Origin: Paracoccaceae bacterium
GTDB taxonomy: Bacteria; Pseudomonadota; Alphaproteobacteria; Rhodobacterales; Rhodobacteraceae
Direction: 5' to 3'
Assembly (NCBI GenBank): GCA_018223085.1
Contig: JAAEZB010000017.1
Coordinates: forward strand, 1-49,172
Length of the DNA: 49,172 nt
Under the pieces are notes generated by a model. It made no database searches. It saw only the letters and a program-made list of their open reading frames with translations, and was not told the DNA's origin. The position numbers and the translations under genes are program-made. Positions within the stretch are counted from its first letter, which is position 1; each line of letters starts with the position of its first letter. Below are positions 1 through 8,410 of this stretch, piece by piece.

Positions 1-1
1 C

Positions 2-823
2 GAGGCGGGCTATGTGGGCGAGGATGTGGAGAACATCATCCTCAAGCTGTTGCAGTCGTCTGAGTATAACGTCGAACGCGCACAGCGCGGCATCGTCTAT
101 ATCGACGAGGTCGACAAGATCACCCGCAAGTCGGAAAACCCCTCGATCACCCGCGATGTTTCGGGCGAGGGCGTGCAGCAGGCGCTTTTGAAGCTGATGG
201 AAGGCACTGTTGCTTCGGTGCCGCCGCAGGGCGGGCGCAAGCATCCGCAGCAGGAATTCCTTCAGGTCGACACGACCAATATCCTCTTTATCTGTGGCGG
301 GGCCTTTGCCGGTCTTGACCGCATCATCGCACAGCGCGGCAAGGGCTCGGCCATGGGCTTTGGTGCCGATGTGCGCGACGAGGATGCCCGCGGTGTGGGC
401 GAGATTTTCAAGGATCTCGAACCGGAGGATCTTCTGAAATTCGGGTTGATCCCGGAATTCGTCGGTCGTCTGCCGGTTCTGGCAACCCTCGAAGACCTTG
501 ATGAGGACGCGCTTGTCACCATCCTGACCGAGCCGAAAAACGCGCTGGTGAAACAGTATCAGCGCCTGTTCGAGCTGGAAGATGCCAAGCTGAGCTTTAC
601 CGATGATGCGCTTTCGGCCATCGCCAAACGCGCCATTCAGCGCAAGACCGGCGCGCGCGGGTTGCGTTCGATCCTTGAGGACATTCTCCTCGATACCATG
701 TTCGAACTGCCGGGCATGGATAGCGTCGAGGAAGTGGTCGTCAACGAAGAGGCCGTGACCTCCGACGCCGCGCCCCTGATGATCCACGCCGAGGCCGAAA
801 AGGAACCGGTGAGCGCGGGCTGA
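2..823 (+). CDS. clpX: ATP-dependent Clp protease ATP-binding subunit ClpX (5' truncated by window edge)
   Basis: This is the C-terminal two thirds of ClpX, the AAA+ unfoldase that recognises tagged proteins and feeds them to ClpP. The reading frame is open from base 2, so the N-terminal zinc-binding domain and Walker A motif lie outside the window. Visible are the Walker B segment [10 protein letters not shown], the MGFG sequence at the position of the ClpP-docking IGF loop, the [11 protein letters not shown] segment and the sensor-2 motif GARGLRSI, followed by the usual small C-terminal domain. About 273 residues are present, against roughly 420 for the family. A strong intrinsic terminator follows the stop. 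Identification is firm; only the start is missing. Confidence 0.97.
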   Translation, partial: EAGYVGEDVENIILKLLQSSEYNVERAQRGIVYIDEVDKITRKSENPSITRDVSGEGVQQALLKLMEGTVASVPPQGGRKHPQQEFLQVDTTNILFICGGAFAGLDRIIAQRGKGSAMGFGADVRDEDARGVGEIFKDLEPEDLLKFGLIPEFVGRLPVLATLEDLDEDALVTILTEPKNALVKQYQRLFELEDAKLSFTDDALSAIAKRAIQRKTGARGLRSILEDILLDTMFELPGMDSVEEVVVNEEAVTSDAAPLMIHAEAEKEPVSAG

Positions 824-849
824 GGTCGGGGCCATATAGAATACTGGAA

Positions 850-881
850 ACGACGCGGCCCTGTCCGCGTCGTCTCTTTTT
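850..881 (+). terminator. Intrinsic terminator of clpX
   Basis: A perfect 9-bp stem (ACGACGCGG / CCGCGTCGT) with a six-base loop is followed by CTCTTTTT. It lies 27 bases after the clpX stop codon and before the next gene, so it most likely ends the clpX transcript. Confidence 0.85.
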
Positions 882-908
882 GAAGACCAGAGACATGAGG
901 ATAACAGG

Positions 909-1268
909 ATGATCCGACGCATTTCTTCCGGGGGCGAATTCGAAGCCAAGATCGGTTACTGCCGCGCTGTTGTCGCGGGGGGCTTTGTCCATGTGGCGGG
1001 CACCGTGGGACAGGGCGACGATGTGGTCTCCCAATGCAAATCCGCGCTTGAGGTGATCGAGAACGCCTTGAAAGAGGCGGGTTCTTCTTTTGAGCAGGTC
1101 GTCCGGGTCAACTACTATCTCCCCGACGCGGCCGAGTTCGAACCCTGCTGGCCGGTCTTGGCCGAGGCCTTCGGTGCCAATCCCCCGGCGGCGACCATGG
1201 TGGAGTGCAACCTCATCGACCCGAAATTCCGTATCGAGATCGAACTGACCGCCCTCGCGCCAGCCTAA
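909..1268 (+). CDS. RidA/YjgF family protein
   Basis: A 119-residue single-domain protein of the RidA (YjgF/YER057c/UK114) family. Characterised members hydrolyse reactive enamine/imine intermediates released by PLP enzymes, but many paralogues have no proven substrate. The N-terminal region (GGFVHVAGTVGQ), the middle segment FEQVVRVNYYLPD and the C-terminal PAATMVECNLIDPKFRIEIE match the family pattern, including a C-terminal arginine near the expected ligand-binding position. The ATG is preceded by GAGGATAACAGG, a usable ribosome-binding site. It is flanked by the clpX terminator and the NDUFA12 gene and may be monocistronic. The family call is firm; the substrate is unknown. Confidence 0.85.
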   Translation: MIRRISSGGEFEAKIGYCRAVVAGGFVHVAGTVGQGDDVVSQCKSALEVIENALKEAGSSFEQVVRVNYYLPDAAEFEPCWPVLAEAFGANPPAATMVECNLIDPKFRIEIELTALAPA

Positions 1269-1366
1269 GGCCGATAACCGGGCGGTTTCGCGCCCGTCCG
1301 GCGGGGTAGCATCTGGACCTTGGCGGCAAATTGCGGCATATCGGACAAAGACCATCGGAGACGCAC

Positions 1367-1750
1367 ATGGGCATTCTGAGCACGATCAACGGACTCTTCA
1401 CCTGGTGGAACGGGGCGACCCTCAACACCCTGCTTTATACCCGTCGCAAGGGCATCAAAGTGGGCGAAGACGATCAGGGCAACGTCTACTACCACAACAA
1501 GGATGATTCCAAACGCTGGGTCATCTTCAATGGCGAAGCCGAAGCAAGCCGGATCAGCGCCGATTGGCATGGCTGGATGCACCGGACCTTTGACGAGATT
1601 CCCTCGGACAAGCCCCTGCCGCACAAGGCCTGGGAAAAACCGCATGTGGAGAACCTGACCGGCACCGCGCTGGCCTATGCCCCTGCCGGCTCGATCCGCA
1701 AAGGCGCCCCCGCCAACCGCCAGGATTACGAAGCCTGGGTGCCGGAATAA
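1367..1750 (+). CDS. NADH:ubiquinone oxidoreductase accessory subunit, NDUFA12 family
   Basis: A 127-residue homologue of mitochondrial complex I accessory subunit NDUFA12 (B17.2), which alphaproteobacteria share with mitochondria. The N-terminal [22 protein letters not shown], the segment [17 protein letters not shown] and the motif [15 protein letters not shown] are characteristic. The ORF track extends 12 codons further upstream from a TTG, but the ATG at 1367 begins the conserved [11 protein letters not shown] sequence. The protein would dock on the peripheral arm of complex I. The mlaD gene follows after 16 bases, so the two are likely co-transcribed. Confidence 0.93.
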   Translation: MGILSTINGLFTWWNGATLNTLLYTRRKGIKVGEDDQGNVYYHNKDDSKRWVIFNGEAEASRISADWHGWMHRTFDEIPSDKPLPHKAWEKPHVENLTGTALAYAPAGSIRKGAPANRQDYEAWVPE

Positions 1751-1766
1751 GCAGGAACCGCGCCAC

Positions 1767-2216
1767 ATGTCCGCTCATCGCACCGAAGTGATCGTAGGCG
1801 CCGCCGTTGTTGCGGTGGCCGCCGGATTTCTCCTTTATGCAAGCCAGTTTACCGGCGTCTCCTCAGGAAGCGCGGGCTATCCGCTGAGCGCTTCTTTCCG
1901 CTCGCTTGAGGGCGTGACGGTGGGCACGGATGTGCGCCTTGCAGGGGTCAAGATCGGCTCGGTGACGGGGATTGACCTCAACCCCCAGACCTTCCGTGCC
2001 GACACGCAATTCACCATTCAAAACGGCATCGACCTGCCCGACGATAGCGCCGTGGTGATCTCTTCCGAAGGCCTTCTTGGCGGCAATTTCGTCGAAATCC
2101 TGCCCGGCGGCTCGCCTTTCAATCTCGAAGAAGGCGCCGAGATCGAAGACACCCAAAGCGCCGTAAGCCTTGTCGGCCTGCTGATGAAATTCGTCACCGG
2201 TGGGGAAGACGAGTGA
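1767..2216 (+). CDS. mlaD: Outer-membrane lipid asymmetry/phospholipid transport protein MlaD (MCE domain)
   Basis: A 149-residue MCE-domain protein, the periplasmic lipid-binding ring component of an Mla-type transporter anchored in the inner membrane. Residues about 7-25 form one hydrophobic anchor (VIVGAAVVAVAAGFLLY). The MCE domain runs from about 35 to 115 with the signature VTVGTDVRLAGVKIGSVTGI, and the LLGGNFVEILPGG segment is typical. I chose the ATG at 1767 over the upstream ORF start because the anchor and domain begin directly after it. The other Mla components (mlaE, mlaF) are not in the window, so this subunit is encoded apart from its partners. It ends in a 4-base overlap with the DUF2155 gene. 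Confidence 0.92.
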   Translation: MSAHRTEVIVGAAVVAVAAGFLLYASQFTGVSSGSAGYPLSASFRSLEGVTVGTDVRLAGVKIGSVTGIDLNPQTFRADTQFTIQNGIDLPDDSAVVISSEGLLGGNFVEILPGGSPFNLEEGAEIEDTQSAVSLVGLLMKFVTGGEDE

Positions 2217-2728
2217 TCCGTTCCGCTGCTTGGGCCTGTCTTTCGCTGATCCTCTCTGCGCCCCTTTCGGCGCAGTCGATCACCGTCGAATCGCTCGATC
2301 CGACCGAACCTTCCGTGACCATCATCGACCCCGAAGCCGAGGTGTTTTCGCTCTCGCCCCTGCAAGAGCTGGGCACCGTCACCTCCGAAGAGGTCACACC
2401 GGTGGTCAAGGGCACCGGCGCCAAACTGCGCGGCCTTGATACGCTCAACGGCAAGGCCGTCGATTTCGACCTCGACAATGGCTATAGCGTGGTGTTCGGC
2501 GACCTACGGGTCGACCTCGCCGAATGTCGTCACCCCGAGGATAACCCGACGGGCGAGGCCTTTGCCTTCCTGACCATCTATGGCGATGAAGAGGCCACTG
2601 AAGCGCCCCTGTTTCAGGGGTGGATGATTGCCTCATCTCCGGCGCTCTCGGCGCTGGATCATCCGCGCTATGACGTCTGGGTGTTGCGCTGCAAAACGCC
2701 CGCCGCCGAATCCGGCGCGACCGAGTAA
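2213..2728 (+). CDS. DUF2155 domain-containing exported protein
   Basis: A 171-residue protein with an N-terminal signal sequence (AAWACLSLILSAPLSAQS, cleavage near residue 22). A variable acidic region and a C-terminal DUF2155-like domain follow, containing KLRGLDTLNGKAVDFDLDNG, a conserved-looking LAECRHPEDNP and the FQGWMIASSPALSALDHPRYDVWVLRC ending; the two cysteines could pair in the periplasm. It starts at a GTG overlapping the mlaD stop (GTGA), which implies translational coupling. DUF2155 has no established function; the linkage to mlaD and NDUFA12 suggests an envelope role but proves nothing. Its 3' end overlaps the convergent aat gene by 61 bases. Confidence 0.82.
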   Translation: MIRSAAWACLSLILSAPLSAQSITVESLDPTEPSVTIIDPEAEVFSLSPLQELGTVTSEEVTPVVKGTGAKLRGLDTLNGKAVDFDLDNGYSVVFGDLRVDLAECRHPEDNPTGEAFAFLTIYGDEEATEAPLFQGWMIASSPALSALDHPRYDVWVLRCKTPAAESGATE

Positions 2729-3321
2729 AAATCCGCATCCCCCTCAAGCGCCTCTGCCAGCGCCGCCCGATACCGGGCGCGTGGAATCTCGATTCCCCCG
2801 AGTGAGGCCAGATGATCCGTGATGAACTGCGTATCAAAAAGCACATAGCCACAGCGCCGAAGGTGATCGACCAACCACGCCAGCGCGATCTTTGATCCGT
2901 CCCGTTCGCGCGAAAACATGCTCTCGCCGAAGAACGCCCGGCCAAGCACCACGCCATAGACCCCGCCGATCAGCCGCCCCTCGCGCCAGACCTCAATGGA
3001 ATGCGCCTGTCCGCGCGCATGAAGCGCCATATAGAGGCGGTGTATCTCGTCATTGATCCATGTCTCCGCCCGGTCCGCACAGGCGCGCAACACGCCTTCG
3101 AAATCACGGTCGAGCGTGACCTCATAATCCGCCCGCCGGAGCGCCTTGGCCAGCGAGCGTGAGATATGAAACCCATCCAGCGGAATAACCCCACGCCGCA
3201 CCGGATCGACCCAGAAGATTTCTGGGTCGTCGCGGTGTTCGGACATGGGAAAAACGCCGCTGGCATAGGCGCGCATCAAAAGATCAGGCGTGATCTCCGT
3301 CTCCTGCGCGCCGTCGCTCAT
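2668..3321 (-). CDS. aat: Leucyl/phenylalanyl-tRNA--protein transferase
   Basis: A 217-residue L/F-transferase, which adds Leu or Phe from aminoacyl-tRNA to proteins with N-terminal Arg or Lys and so makes them ClpS/ClpAP substrates of the bacterial N-degron pathway. The family motifs GVFPMSEHRDDPEIFWVDPVRRGVIPLDGFHISRS, HSIEVWREGRLIGGVYGV, FFGESMFSR and FDTQFITDHLASLGG are all present. It is the last gene of accB-accC-aat; its ATG overlaps the accC stop by one base (TGATG), implying coupled translation. Its 3' end overlaps the DUF2155 gene tail-to-tail. Confidence 0.96.
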   Translation of the reverse strand: MSDGAQETEITPDLLMRAYASGVFPMSEHRDDPEIFWVDPVRRGVIPLDGFHISRSLAKALRRADYEVTLDRDFEGVLRACADRAETWINDEIHRLYMALHARGQAHSIEVWREGRLIGGVYGVVLGRAFFGESMFSRERDGSKIALAWLVDHLRRCGYVLFDTQFITDHLASLGGIEIPRARYRAALAEALEGDADFYSVAPDSAAGVLQRNTQTS

Positions 3322-4673
3322 CAGCCCTCGGCAAGGTTGGCTTCAAGCCACTTTTCAAGCCAATGGATATTGTAATCCCCGGCATGGATTTCCGCCTCGG
3401 CCAAAAGCGCATGGAAGAGCGGCACCGTGGTATCCACGCCGTCCACGATCAACTCGCCAAGCGCCCGGTTAAGACGCGCGAGCGCCTCGGTCCGGTCGCG
3501 CCCATGCACGATGAGCTTGCCAATGAGGCTGTCGTAATAAGGCGGGATCGAATAGCCGTCATAGAGCGCCGAATCCATCCGCACCCCAAGCCCGCCGGGG
3601 GCGTGATACTGCGTGATCTTGCCCGGACAGGGCGAGAAATTCGGTAGCTTCTCGGCATTGATCCGCACTTCGATGGCATGGCCATTGATCGTCAGATCGT
3701 CCTGCGTGAACGACATCGGTAGCCCTTCGGCCACACGGATTTGTTCGCGCACAAGGTCGACGCCATAAATCGCTTCGGTGACCGGGTGTTCGACCTGAAG
3801 ACGGGTGTTCATCTCGATGAAATAGAATTCGCCATTCTCATAGAGGAACTCGATCGTACCCGCGCCGATATAGTTGATCTTGGCCACCGCGTCGGCACAG
3901 GTTTTGCCGATCCGGTCACGCTCTTCCTGCGAGATGCAGGGGCCGGGGGCCTCCTCAAAGACCTTCTGGTGACGGCGCTGAAGCGAACAGTCACGCTCGC
4001 CAAGATGCACCGCGTTGCCCTTGCCATCGCCAAAGACCTGAATCTCGATATGGCGCGGCGTGGTGAGGTATTTCTCGATATAGACCTCGTCATTGCCAAA
4101 GTTCGCTTTGCCCTCGGCACGCGCGGTCTGGAACGCCGATTTCATTTCCTCGGCGCTGTTGGCAACCTTCATCCCCTTGCCGCCGCCGCCGGCGGTGGCC
4201 TTGATGATGACCGGATAGCCGAACTCTTCGCCAATCGCGAGCGCCGCCTCAAGGTCCGGCACGCCGCCCTCCGATCCGGGCACACAAGGCACGCCAAGCG
4301 CCTTCATCGTGTCCTTGGCGGTGATCTTGTCGCCCATGACGCGGATATGCTCTGCGGTCGGGCCGATGAAGGTCAGGCCGTGATCTTCGATGATCTGCAC
4401 GAAATTGGCATTTTCCGACAGGAACCCATAGCCGGGATGGATCGCCTGCGCGCCGGTGATCTCGCAAGCGGCGATGATCGCAGCCATGTTGAGATAGCTC
4501 TCCGTGCTCGACGGCGGACCGATACAGACGCTCTCGTCGGCCATGCGCACATGCATGGCGTCGGTGTCTGCGGTCGAATGGACGGCAACACTCTGGATGC
4601 CCATTTCGCGACACGCACGGATCACGCGCAGGGCGATCTCTCCGCGGTTGGCGATCAGGATTTTGTCAAACAT
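3321..4673 (-). CDS. accC: Acetyl-CoA carboxylase, biotin carboxylase subunit AccC
   Basis: A 450-residue biotin carboxylase, which carboxylates the biotin on AccB with ATP and bicarbonate in the first half-reaction of acetyl-CoA carboxylase. The start is [21 protein letters not shown]; the ORF track adds 19 unsupported codons upstream that overlap accB. The ATP-grasp signature is complete, with the glycine-rich loop [10 protein letters not shown] near residue 163, [18 protein letters not shown] near 287 and the [10 protein letters not shown] segment of the C-terminal domain. It lies 10 bases downstream of accB and overlaps aat by one base, forming one operon. The carboxyltransferase genes accA and accD are not in the window. 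Confidence 0.98.
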   Translation of the reverse strand: MFDKILIANRGEIALRVIRACREMGIQSVAVHSTADTDAMHVRMADESVCIGPPSSTESYLNMAAIIAACEITGAQAIHPGYGFLSENANFVQIIEDHGLTFIGPTAEHIRVMGDKITAKDTMKALGVPCVPGSEGGVPDLEAALAIGEEFGYPVIIKATAGGGGKGMKVANSAEEMKSAFQTARAEGKANFGNDEVYIEKYLTTPRHIEIQVFGDGKGNAVHLGERDCSLQRRHQKVFEEAPGPCISQEERDRIGKTCADAVAKINYIGAGTIEFLYENGEFYFIEMNTRLQVEHPVTEAIYGVDLVREQIRVAEGLPMSFTQDDLTINGHAIEVRINAEKLPNFSPCPGKITQYHAPGGLGVRMDSALYDGYSIPPYYDSLIGKLIVHGRDRTEALARLNRALGELIVDGVDTTVPLFHALLAEAEIHAGDYNIHWLEKWLEANLAEG

Positions 4674-4683
4674 GCCCGCGCCC

Positions 4684-5181
4684 TTATTCGATGATGACCA
4701 GCGGCGCACCAAATTCAACCGAGTCGCCATCGCCCACGAGGATGCGCTTGACGGTGCCGGCCTTGGGAGCGGGGATGTGGTTCATGGTCTTCATCGCCTC
4801 AACGATGAGAAGCGTGTCACCCTCGGCAACCTGTGCCCCAACGCTGACAAAGGCCGGAGCACCCGGTTCGCCCTGAAGATAGACCGTGCCGACCATCGGC
4901 GAGGTCACCGCGCCGGGGTGGTTGGCCGGATCATCCTCGGCAGGCGCCGCAGCAGCGGCAGGTGCCGCAGCCGCAGCAGGTGCAGCCGCAACCGGAGCGG
5001 CAGCAGCAACCGGTGCCACGACGCTGGCGGCAACCTGCATCTGACGGCTCACGCGCACATTGAGGCTATCGTCCGAGCCATATTCGCGCATGACCTCAAG
5101 TTCGGTCAGGTCGTTCTCCCGCAGAAGCTCTGCAAGGGCCTGAATAAAGGCAACGTCGTTGTCGTGGTTTTTTTTGCTCAT
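4684..5181 (-). CDS. accB: Acetyl-CoA carboxylase biotin carboxyl carrier protein AccB
   Basis: A 165-residue biotin carboxyl carrier protein. The biotinyl domain occupies about residues 90-165, and the expected biotinylated lysine is Lys131 in EAMKTMN, a slight variant of the common EAMKLMN. An N-terminal helical part (residues 1-45) is joined to it by an Ala/Pro-rich linker of roughly 45 residues ([20 protein letters not shown]), longer and more monotonous than in enteric AccB. Such a flexible linker lets the biotin swing between AccC and the carboxyltransferase. It is first in the accB-accC-aat operon. The aroQ gene that often precedes accB is absent; a PAS-LuxR regulator lies upstream instead. 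Confidence 0.97.
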   Translation of the reverse strand: MSKKNHDNDVAFIQALAELLRENDLTELEVMREYGSDDSLNVRVSRQMQVAASVVAPVAAAAPVAAAPAAAAAPAAAAAPAEDDPANHPGAVTSPMVGTVYLQGEPGAPAFVSVGAQVAEGDTLLIVEAMKTMNHIPAPKAGTVKRILVGDGDSVEFGAPLVIIE

Positions 5182-5319
5182 CTGTCTTGATCCTCTGCGG
5201 CGCCTCTTTGCGCGCGGGTTGAGTCTTTTTGGTTTCCCCTGAGGCAGCCTTATATGGCAGAACCGCGCAGGAGAAAAGCACAGGCGTTCACGATTACATG
5301 GGGGTTTGTGGGTATATTT

Positions 5320-5338
5320 CTAGGGGAAACATCCCTAG
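5320..5338. other. Small inverted repeat at the 3' end of the PAS-LuxR gene
   Basis: CTAGGG and CCCTAG are separated by seven bases and overlap the TAG stop of the LuxR-type gene. Neither strand has a T-run after it, so it is a poor intrinsic terminator. It may be a weak terminator, an mRNA 3'-end stabiliser or chance. Confidence 0.35.
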
Positions 5339-5877
5339 AGCGGCATCCCCGAAAGCTTCGCCACAAGTTCCGCAAGCTTGCGCGCCCCGAACTTGCGCAA
5401 AAGCCGGGCGCGGTATTCCTCCACCGTGCGATAACTAAGGCCAAGCTCAAGCCCCACTTCCTTGCTCGTCAGCCCCCGACAGGTCAGGATCGCCACCTCG
5501 CGCTCGCGCTGTGTCAGCTCGACAATGGGCCGCTCTTCCGAGAGATCCGCAAAGGACCAGATGCCGCGCTGAAACGGGTTCTCCGGCGTGAGGGATTGTC
5601 CCCGTACCCGGCACCAGAACAACGCCCCATCGCGCCGCCGCATGACACGTTCGTCATGATACCGCCCGGTTTCGCGCATGACCGCCAATCCGCGCTCGCC
5701 AATGGTCTGGAAATCTTCCTCGCTGGCATAAAACTCTCCGAGCGATACGCCCTCGCACGCCTCCGGAGCTTCGCGAAACATTTCGCCAAACGCCCGGTTA
5801 CAGCGCCGAATGATCCGGTTTTCCAGCACGGCAAGCCCCACGGGCGCGAAATCAAAGGCGATGGCATCAAGCTCCAT
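5335..5877 (-). CDS. PAS domain-containing LuxR-type transcriptional regulator
   Basis: A 180-residue protein with an N-terminal PAS sensor domain (about residues 3-115, including MELDAIAFDFAPVGLAVLENRIIRRCNRAF and WCRVRGQSL) and a C-terminal LuxR/FixJ helix-turn-helix (about 122-178, LTQREREVAILTCRGLTSKEVGLELG). No phosphoacceptor receiver domain is present, so signalling would come through the PAS domain. The ORF track begins at a GTG five codons upstream; I prefer the ATG at 5877 because GGGGG precedes it and the PAS domain begins there. It is divergent from an acyl-CoA synthetase/3-hydroxybutyrate dehydrogenase pair, which makes it the obvious candidate regulator of that locus, by inference only. 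The ligand is unknown. Confidence 0.85.
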   Translation of the reverse strand: MELDAIAFDFAPVGLAVLENRIIRRCNRAFGEMFREAPEACEGVSLGEFYASEEDFQTIGERGLAVMRETGRYHDERVMRRRDGALFWCRVRGQSLTPENPFQRGIWSFADLSEERPIVELTQREREVAILTCRGLTSKEVGLELGLSYRTVEEYRARLLRKFGARKLAELVAKLSGMPL

Positions 5878-5919
5878 GCCCCCAACATGCACCGAAGTGC
5901 CGGGGAGGCCAAGGCCCGA

Positions 5920-5929
5920 GTATTTCTAC
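5920..5929. promoter_or_regulatory. Candidate regulatory motif in the luxR/acyl-CoA synthetase divergent region
   Basis: The 10-mer GTATTTCTAC lies in the 112-base divergent region between the PAS-LuxR gene and the acyl-CoA synthetase gene. The identical 10-mer occurs at 10501-10510 upstream of scoA. It is AT-rich in a GC-rich genome, so a chance match between two functionally related upstream regions is unlikely but not excluded. Confidence 0.45.
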
Positions 5930-5989
5930 CAATTGTGTCTTTGCCCCGCACTTGCTTAGCTCTGCGCCACGAATGGGGAGAGAGAACAC

Positions 5990-7501
5990 ATGAACCTTGC
6001 ACTCTGGCTAGAGCGCGTGGCCAAAACCGCGCCCGAACGACCGGCGTTGTTTCACGGGCGCGACCTTGATGCGACCTACGGAGACTTTCATGCCCGCGTG
6101 ATGGCCGTCGCGGGTTGGCTTGCGGCCCAAGGCGTCAAACCCGGTGATCGCGTCGGCCTTTTCATGAAGAACCTGCCGCATCACCTCGTGGCGCAATACG
6201 GCGTCTGGGCCATGGGCGCTGCCGTGGTTCCGATCAATGCCAAGCTCCACCCGCGCGAAGCGGCGTGGATTCTCGAAAACGCCGCCGCCACGCGCTGCTT
6301 TACCTCGCCGGGCCTCCACGAGGGCCTGCGCGCCGTAAGCGACATTCCCTGCCACGACGTGACCTGCACCGACTACACCGCCGCACTCGCCCACGCGCCG
6401 CTCGCCGCCATCGCCCCACGTGCCCCCGAAGACCTCGCCTGGCTCTTCTACACCTCCGGCACCACGGGCCGCCCCAAAGGCGTCACCATCACCAACCGCA
6501 TGCTCCATGCCATGGCGCTCAGCTACTTCGCCGATGTGGACGAGGTGACGGGCGACGATACCGCCCTCTACGCCGCCCCGATGAGCCACGGCGCCGGCAT
6601 CTACAACCTCATGCATGTCCTCAAGGGCGCACGCCACGTGACGCCCGTCTCCGGGGGCTTTGACGAGGCCGAGATTTTCGATCTCGCCCGCCATCACCGC
6701 CGCATCCACATGTTCGCCGCCCCCACCATGGTCAAACGTATGACCGAGGTCGCCAAAGACACCGGCGAAACCGGCGAGGGGCTGCGCACCATCGTCTATG
6801 GCGGCGGCCCCATGTATGTCGCCGACATTGTCGAGGCGGTGGATCATTTCGGCCCCATCTTCGTGCAAATCTACGGGCAGGGCGAATGCCCCATGTGCAT
6901 TACCGCCCTGTCGCGCGCTGAGGTGGCCGACCGCTCCCATCCCGACTGGCAAACGCGGCTTGCCTCCGTCGGGCGCGCCCAATCCGTGGTCGAAATTGCC
7001 ATCGGGGATGAAGACGGCACACCGCTCCCTCCCGGCGAAGTCGGCGAAATCATGGTGCGCGGCGATGCGATCATGCCGGGCTATTGGCAAAACCCCGAGG
7101 CCACGGCCAAAACCGTGGTCGATGGCTGGCTGATGACCGGCGACATGGGCACGCTCGATGCGGGCGGCTACCTGACGCTCAAGGACCGCTCCAAGGATGT
7201 CATCATCTCCGGCGGCACCAATATCTACCCCCGCGAGGTTGAAGAGGCGCTCCTCCTGCACCCGTCCGTGCGCGAGGTCTCGGTCATTGGCCGCCCACAC
7301 CCCGAATGGGGCGAGGACGTGGTCGCCTTCGTGGTGAGCAACGGTCCCCTCGACGCGGCGGCGCTGGATGCCCATTGCCTCGACCACATCGCCCGGTTCA
7401 AACGCCCCAAAACCTATCTCCCTATCGAGGCCCTGCCCAAGAACAATTACGGCAAGGTTCTCAAAACCGCGCTGCGCACCCTTCTGGAGGACACCAAATG
7501 A
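5990..7501 (+). CDS. Class I adenylate-forming acyl-CoA synthetase (AMP-binding)
   Basis: A 503-residue AMP-dependent acyl-CoA ligase that would activate a carboxylic acid to its CoA thioester through an acyl-adenylate. The P-loop-like motif LFYTSGTTGRPKGVTIT lies near residue 153, IYGQGECPMC corresponds to the adenine-binding A5 region, GWLMTGDMGTLDAGGYLTLKDRSKDVIISGG is the hinge region, and the C-terminal catalytic lysine is in NNYGKVLKTALR. At about 500 residues it is too short for a classical acetoacetyl-CoA synthetase (about 650), so the acid is uncertain; a short- or medium-chain or branched acid is plausible. It has a good ribosome-binding site (GGGAGAGAG) and overlaps the downstream dehydrogenase by four bases, implying coupling. 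Confidence 0.9.
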   Translation: MNLALWLERVAKTAPERPALFHGRDLDATYGDFHARVMAVAGWLAAQGVKPGDRVGLFMKNLPHHLVAQYGVWAMGAAVVPINAKLHPREAAWILENAAATRCFTSPGLHEGLRAVSDIPCHDVTCTDYTAALAHAPLAAIAPRAPEDLAWLFYTSGTTGRPKGVTITNRMLHAMALSYFADVDEVTGDDTALYAAPMSHGAGIYNLMHVLKGARHVTPVSGGFDEAEIFDLARHHRRIHMFAAPTMVKRMTEVAKDTGETGEGLRTIVYGGGPMYVADIVEAVDHFGPIFVQIYGQGECPMCITALSRAEVADRSHPDWQTRLASVGRAQSVVEIAIGDEDGTPLPPGEVGEIMVRGDAIMPGYWQNPEATAKTVVDGWLMTGDMGTLDAGGYLTLKDRSKDVIISGGTNIYPREVEEALLLHPSVREVSVIGRPHPEWGEDVVAFVVSNGPLDAAALDAHCLDHIARFKRPKTYLPIEALPKNNYGKVLKTALRTLLEDTK

Positions 7502-8301
7502 CCAACCTGACCGGAAAAACCGCCCTCGTGACCGGATCGGTCCAAGGCATCGGCCTCGCCATCGCAGAGGCTCTCGCCGGGGCCGGGGCCCGCATCGCCG
7601 TTCACGGCCTCGCCAGCGCCGAAGAGGGCGCCGCCACCTGCCGCGCGCTTGAGGCCAAAGGCGCTCCCGAGGCCCGCTTCTTTGATGCCGACATGCGCGA
7701 CCCCGCCGCCATCACCGCCATGATGGAGGCCATCGCCGACTGGGGCGGGGCGGACATCCTCGTCAACAACGCAGGTATCCAACACACCGCCCCCCTGGCC
7801 GAGATGCCCTCCGCCACATGGGACGCCATCCTCGCCATCAATCTCTCTGCCGCCTTCCACACCATGCAGGCCGCCATGCCCGCCATGGCCGAGCGCGGCT
7901 TTGGCCGGGTCATCAATATCGCCTCGGTGCATGGCCTCGTCGCCTCCAAGGAAAAAGCGCCCTATTGCGCCGCCAAGTTCGGCCTCGTCGGGCTAAGCCG
8001 CGTCGCCGCCCTCGAATATGCCAATCAGGGCACCAAGGCCGCGGGGGGCGTGACGGTGAACTGTATCTGCCCCGGCTGGACCGAAACTGCGATCATCGAA
8101 CCCCAGATCACGGCCCGCGCCGCCGCCCATGGCGGAGACCGCGACGCTGGCATCGCCGAGCTGCTCTCCGAGAAACAACCGTCCCAGCGCACCTCCGATC
8201 CGTCCGAGATCGGCGCGCTTGCGCTCTGGCTTTGCAACCCGGTCGCCCATAACATCACCGGGACCTCGATTCCGGTCGATGGCGGCTGGACGGCGCAGTA
8301 A
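7498..8301 (+). CDS. 3-hydroxybutyrate dehydrogenase (SDR family)
   Basis: A 267-residue short-chain dehydrogenase that oxidises (R)-3-hydroxybutyrate to acetoacetate with NAD. It has the cofactor motif TGSVQGIG near residue 11, NNAG near 90, and a catalytic SVHGLVASKEKAPYCAAKFG segment with Ser, Tyr and Lys, a combination typical of bacterial 3-hydroxybutyrate dehydrogenases; the CPGWT and IPVDGGWTAQ motifs also fit. The ATG at 7498 overlaps the synthetase stop (ATGA); the longer ORF-track start lies inside the synthetase gene and is not credible. The scoAB CoA-transferase nearby would activate its product, so the locus can run 3-hydroxybutyrate catabolism. I infer the substrate from sequence pattern and context. 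Confidence 0.88.
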   Translation: MTNLTGKTALVTGSVQGIGLAIAEALAGAGARIAVHGLASAEEGAATCRALEAKGAPEARFFDADMRDPAAITAMMEAIADWGGADILVNNAGIQHTAPLAEMPSATWDAILAINLSAAFHTMQAAMPAMAERGFGRVINIASVHGLVASKEKAPYCAAKFGLVGLSRVAALEYANQGTKAAGGVTVNCICPGWTETAIIEPQITARAAAHGGDRDAGIAELLSEKQPSQRTSDPSEIGALALWLCNPVAHNITGTSIPVDGGWTAQ

Positions 8302-8349
8302 CATCGCCTTAACGCCGCGCGTTGCCTTAACCATGGGAAACCGCATGTC

Positions 8350-8410
8350 GATACCGACGCAATACCGACGTGATACCGACGCGATGCAACCGCGTTTTCG
8401 CGGCGTTAAC
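8350..8410. repeat. Iteron-hairpin element, copy A
   Basis: Three 11-bp direct repeats of pattern RATACCGACGY stand head to tail at 8350-8382. A 5-bp hairpin CCGCG-TTTT-CGCGG (8390-8403) and a GTTAAC palindrome (8405-8410) follow. The same arrangement recurs at 49053-49101. The element overlaps the most upstream possible codons of the M23 lipoprotein ORF, which suggests that this sequence is regulatory and that the gene starts at or after the last iteron. Confidence 0.75.

Noticed and set aside
4920-5010. Tandem repeat in the accB linker
   Set aside because: The GCAGCAGC-like DNA repetition is explained by the Ala/Pro-rich linker usual in biotin carboxyl carrier proteins.
6008-7387. 459-residue minus-strand ORF opposite the acyl-CoA synthetase
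   Set aside because: No family resemblance; it mirrors a clear adenylate-forming enzyme gene in the plus strand.
8301-8345. CtrA-type binding site (TTAA-N7-TTAA) upstream of the M23 gene
   Set aside because: Two TTAA motifs are present but separated by 14 bases instead of 7, so the consensus is not met.
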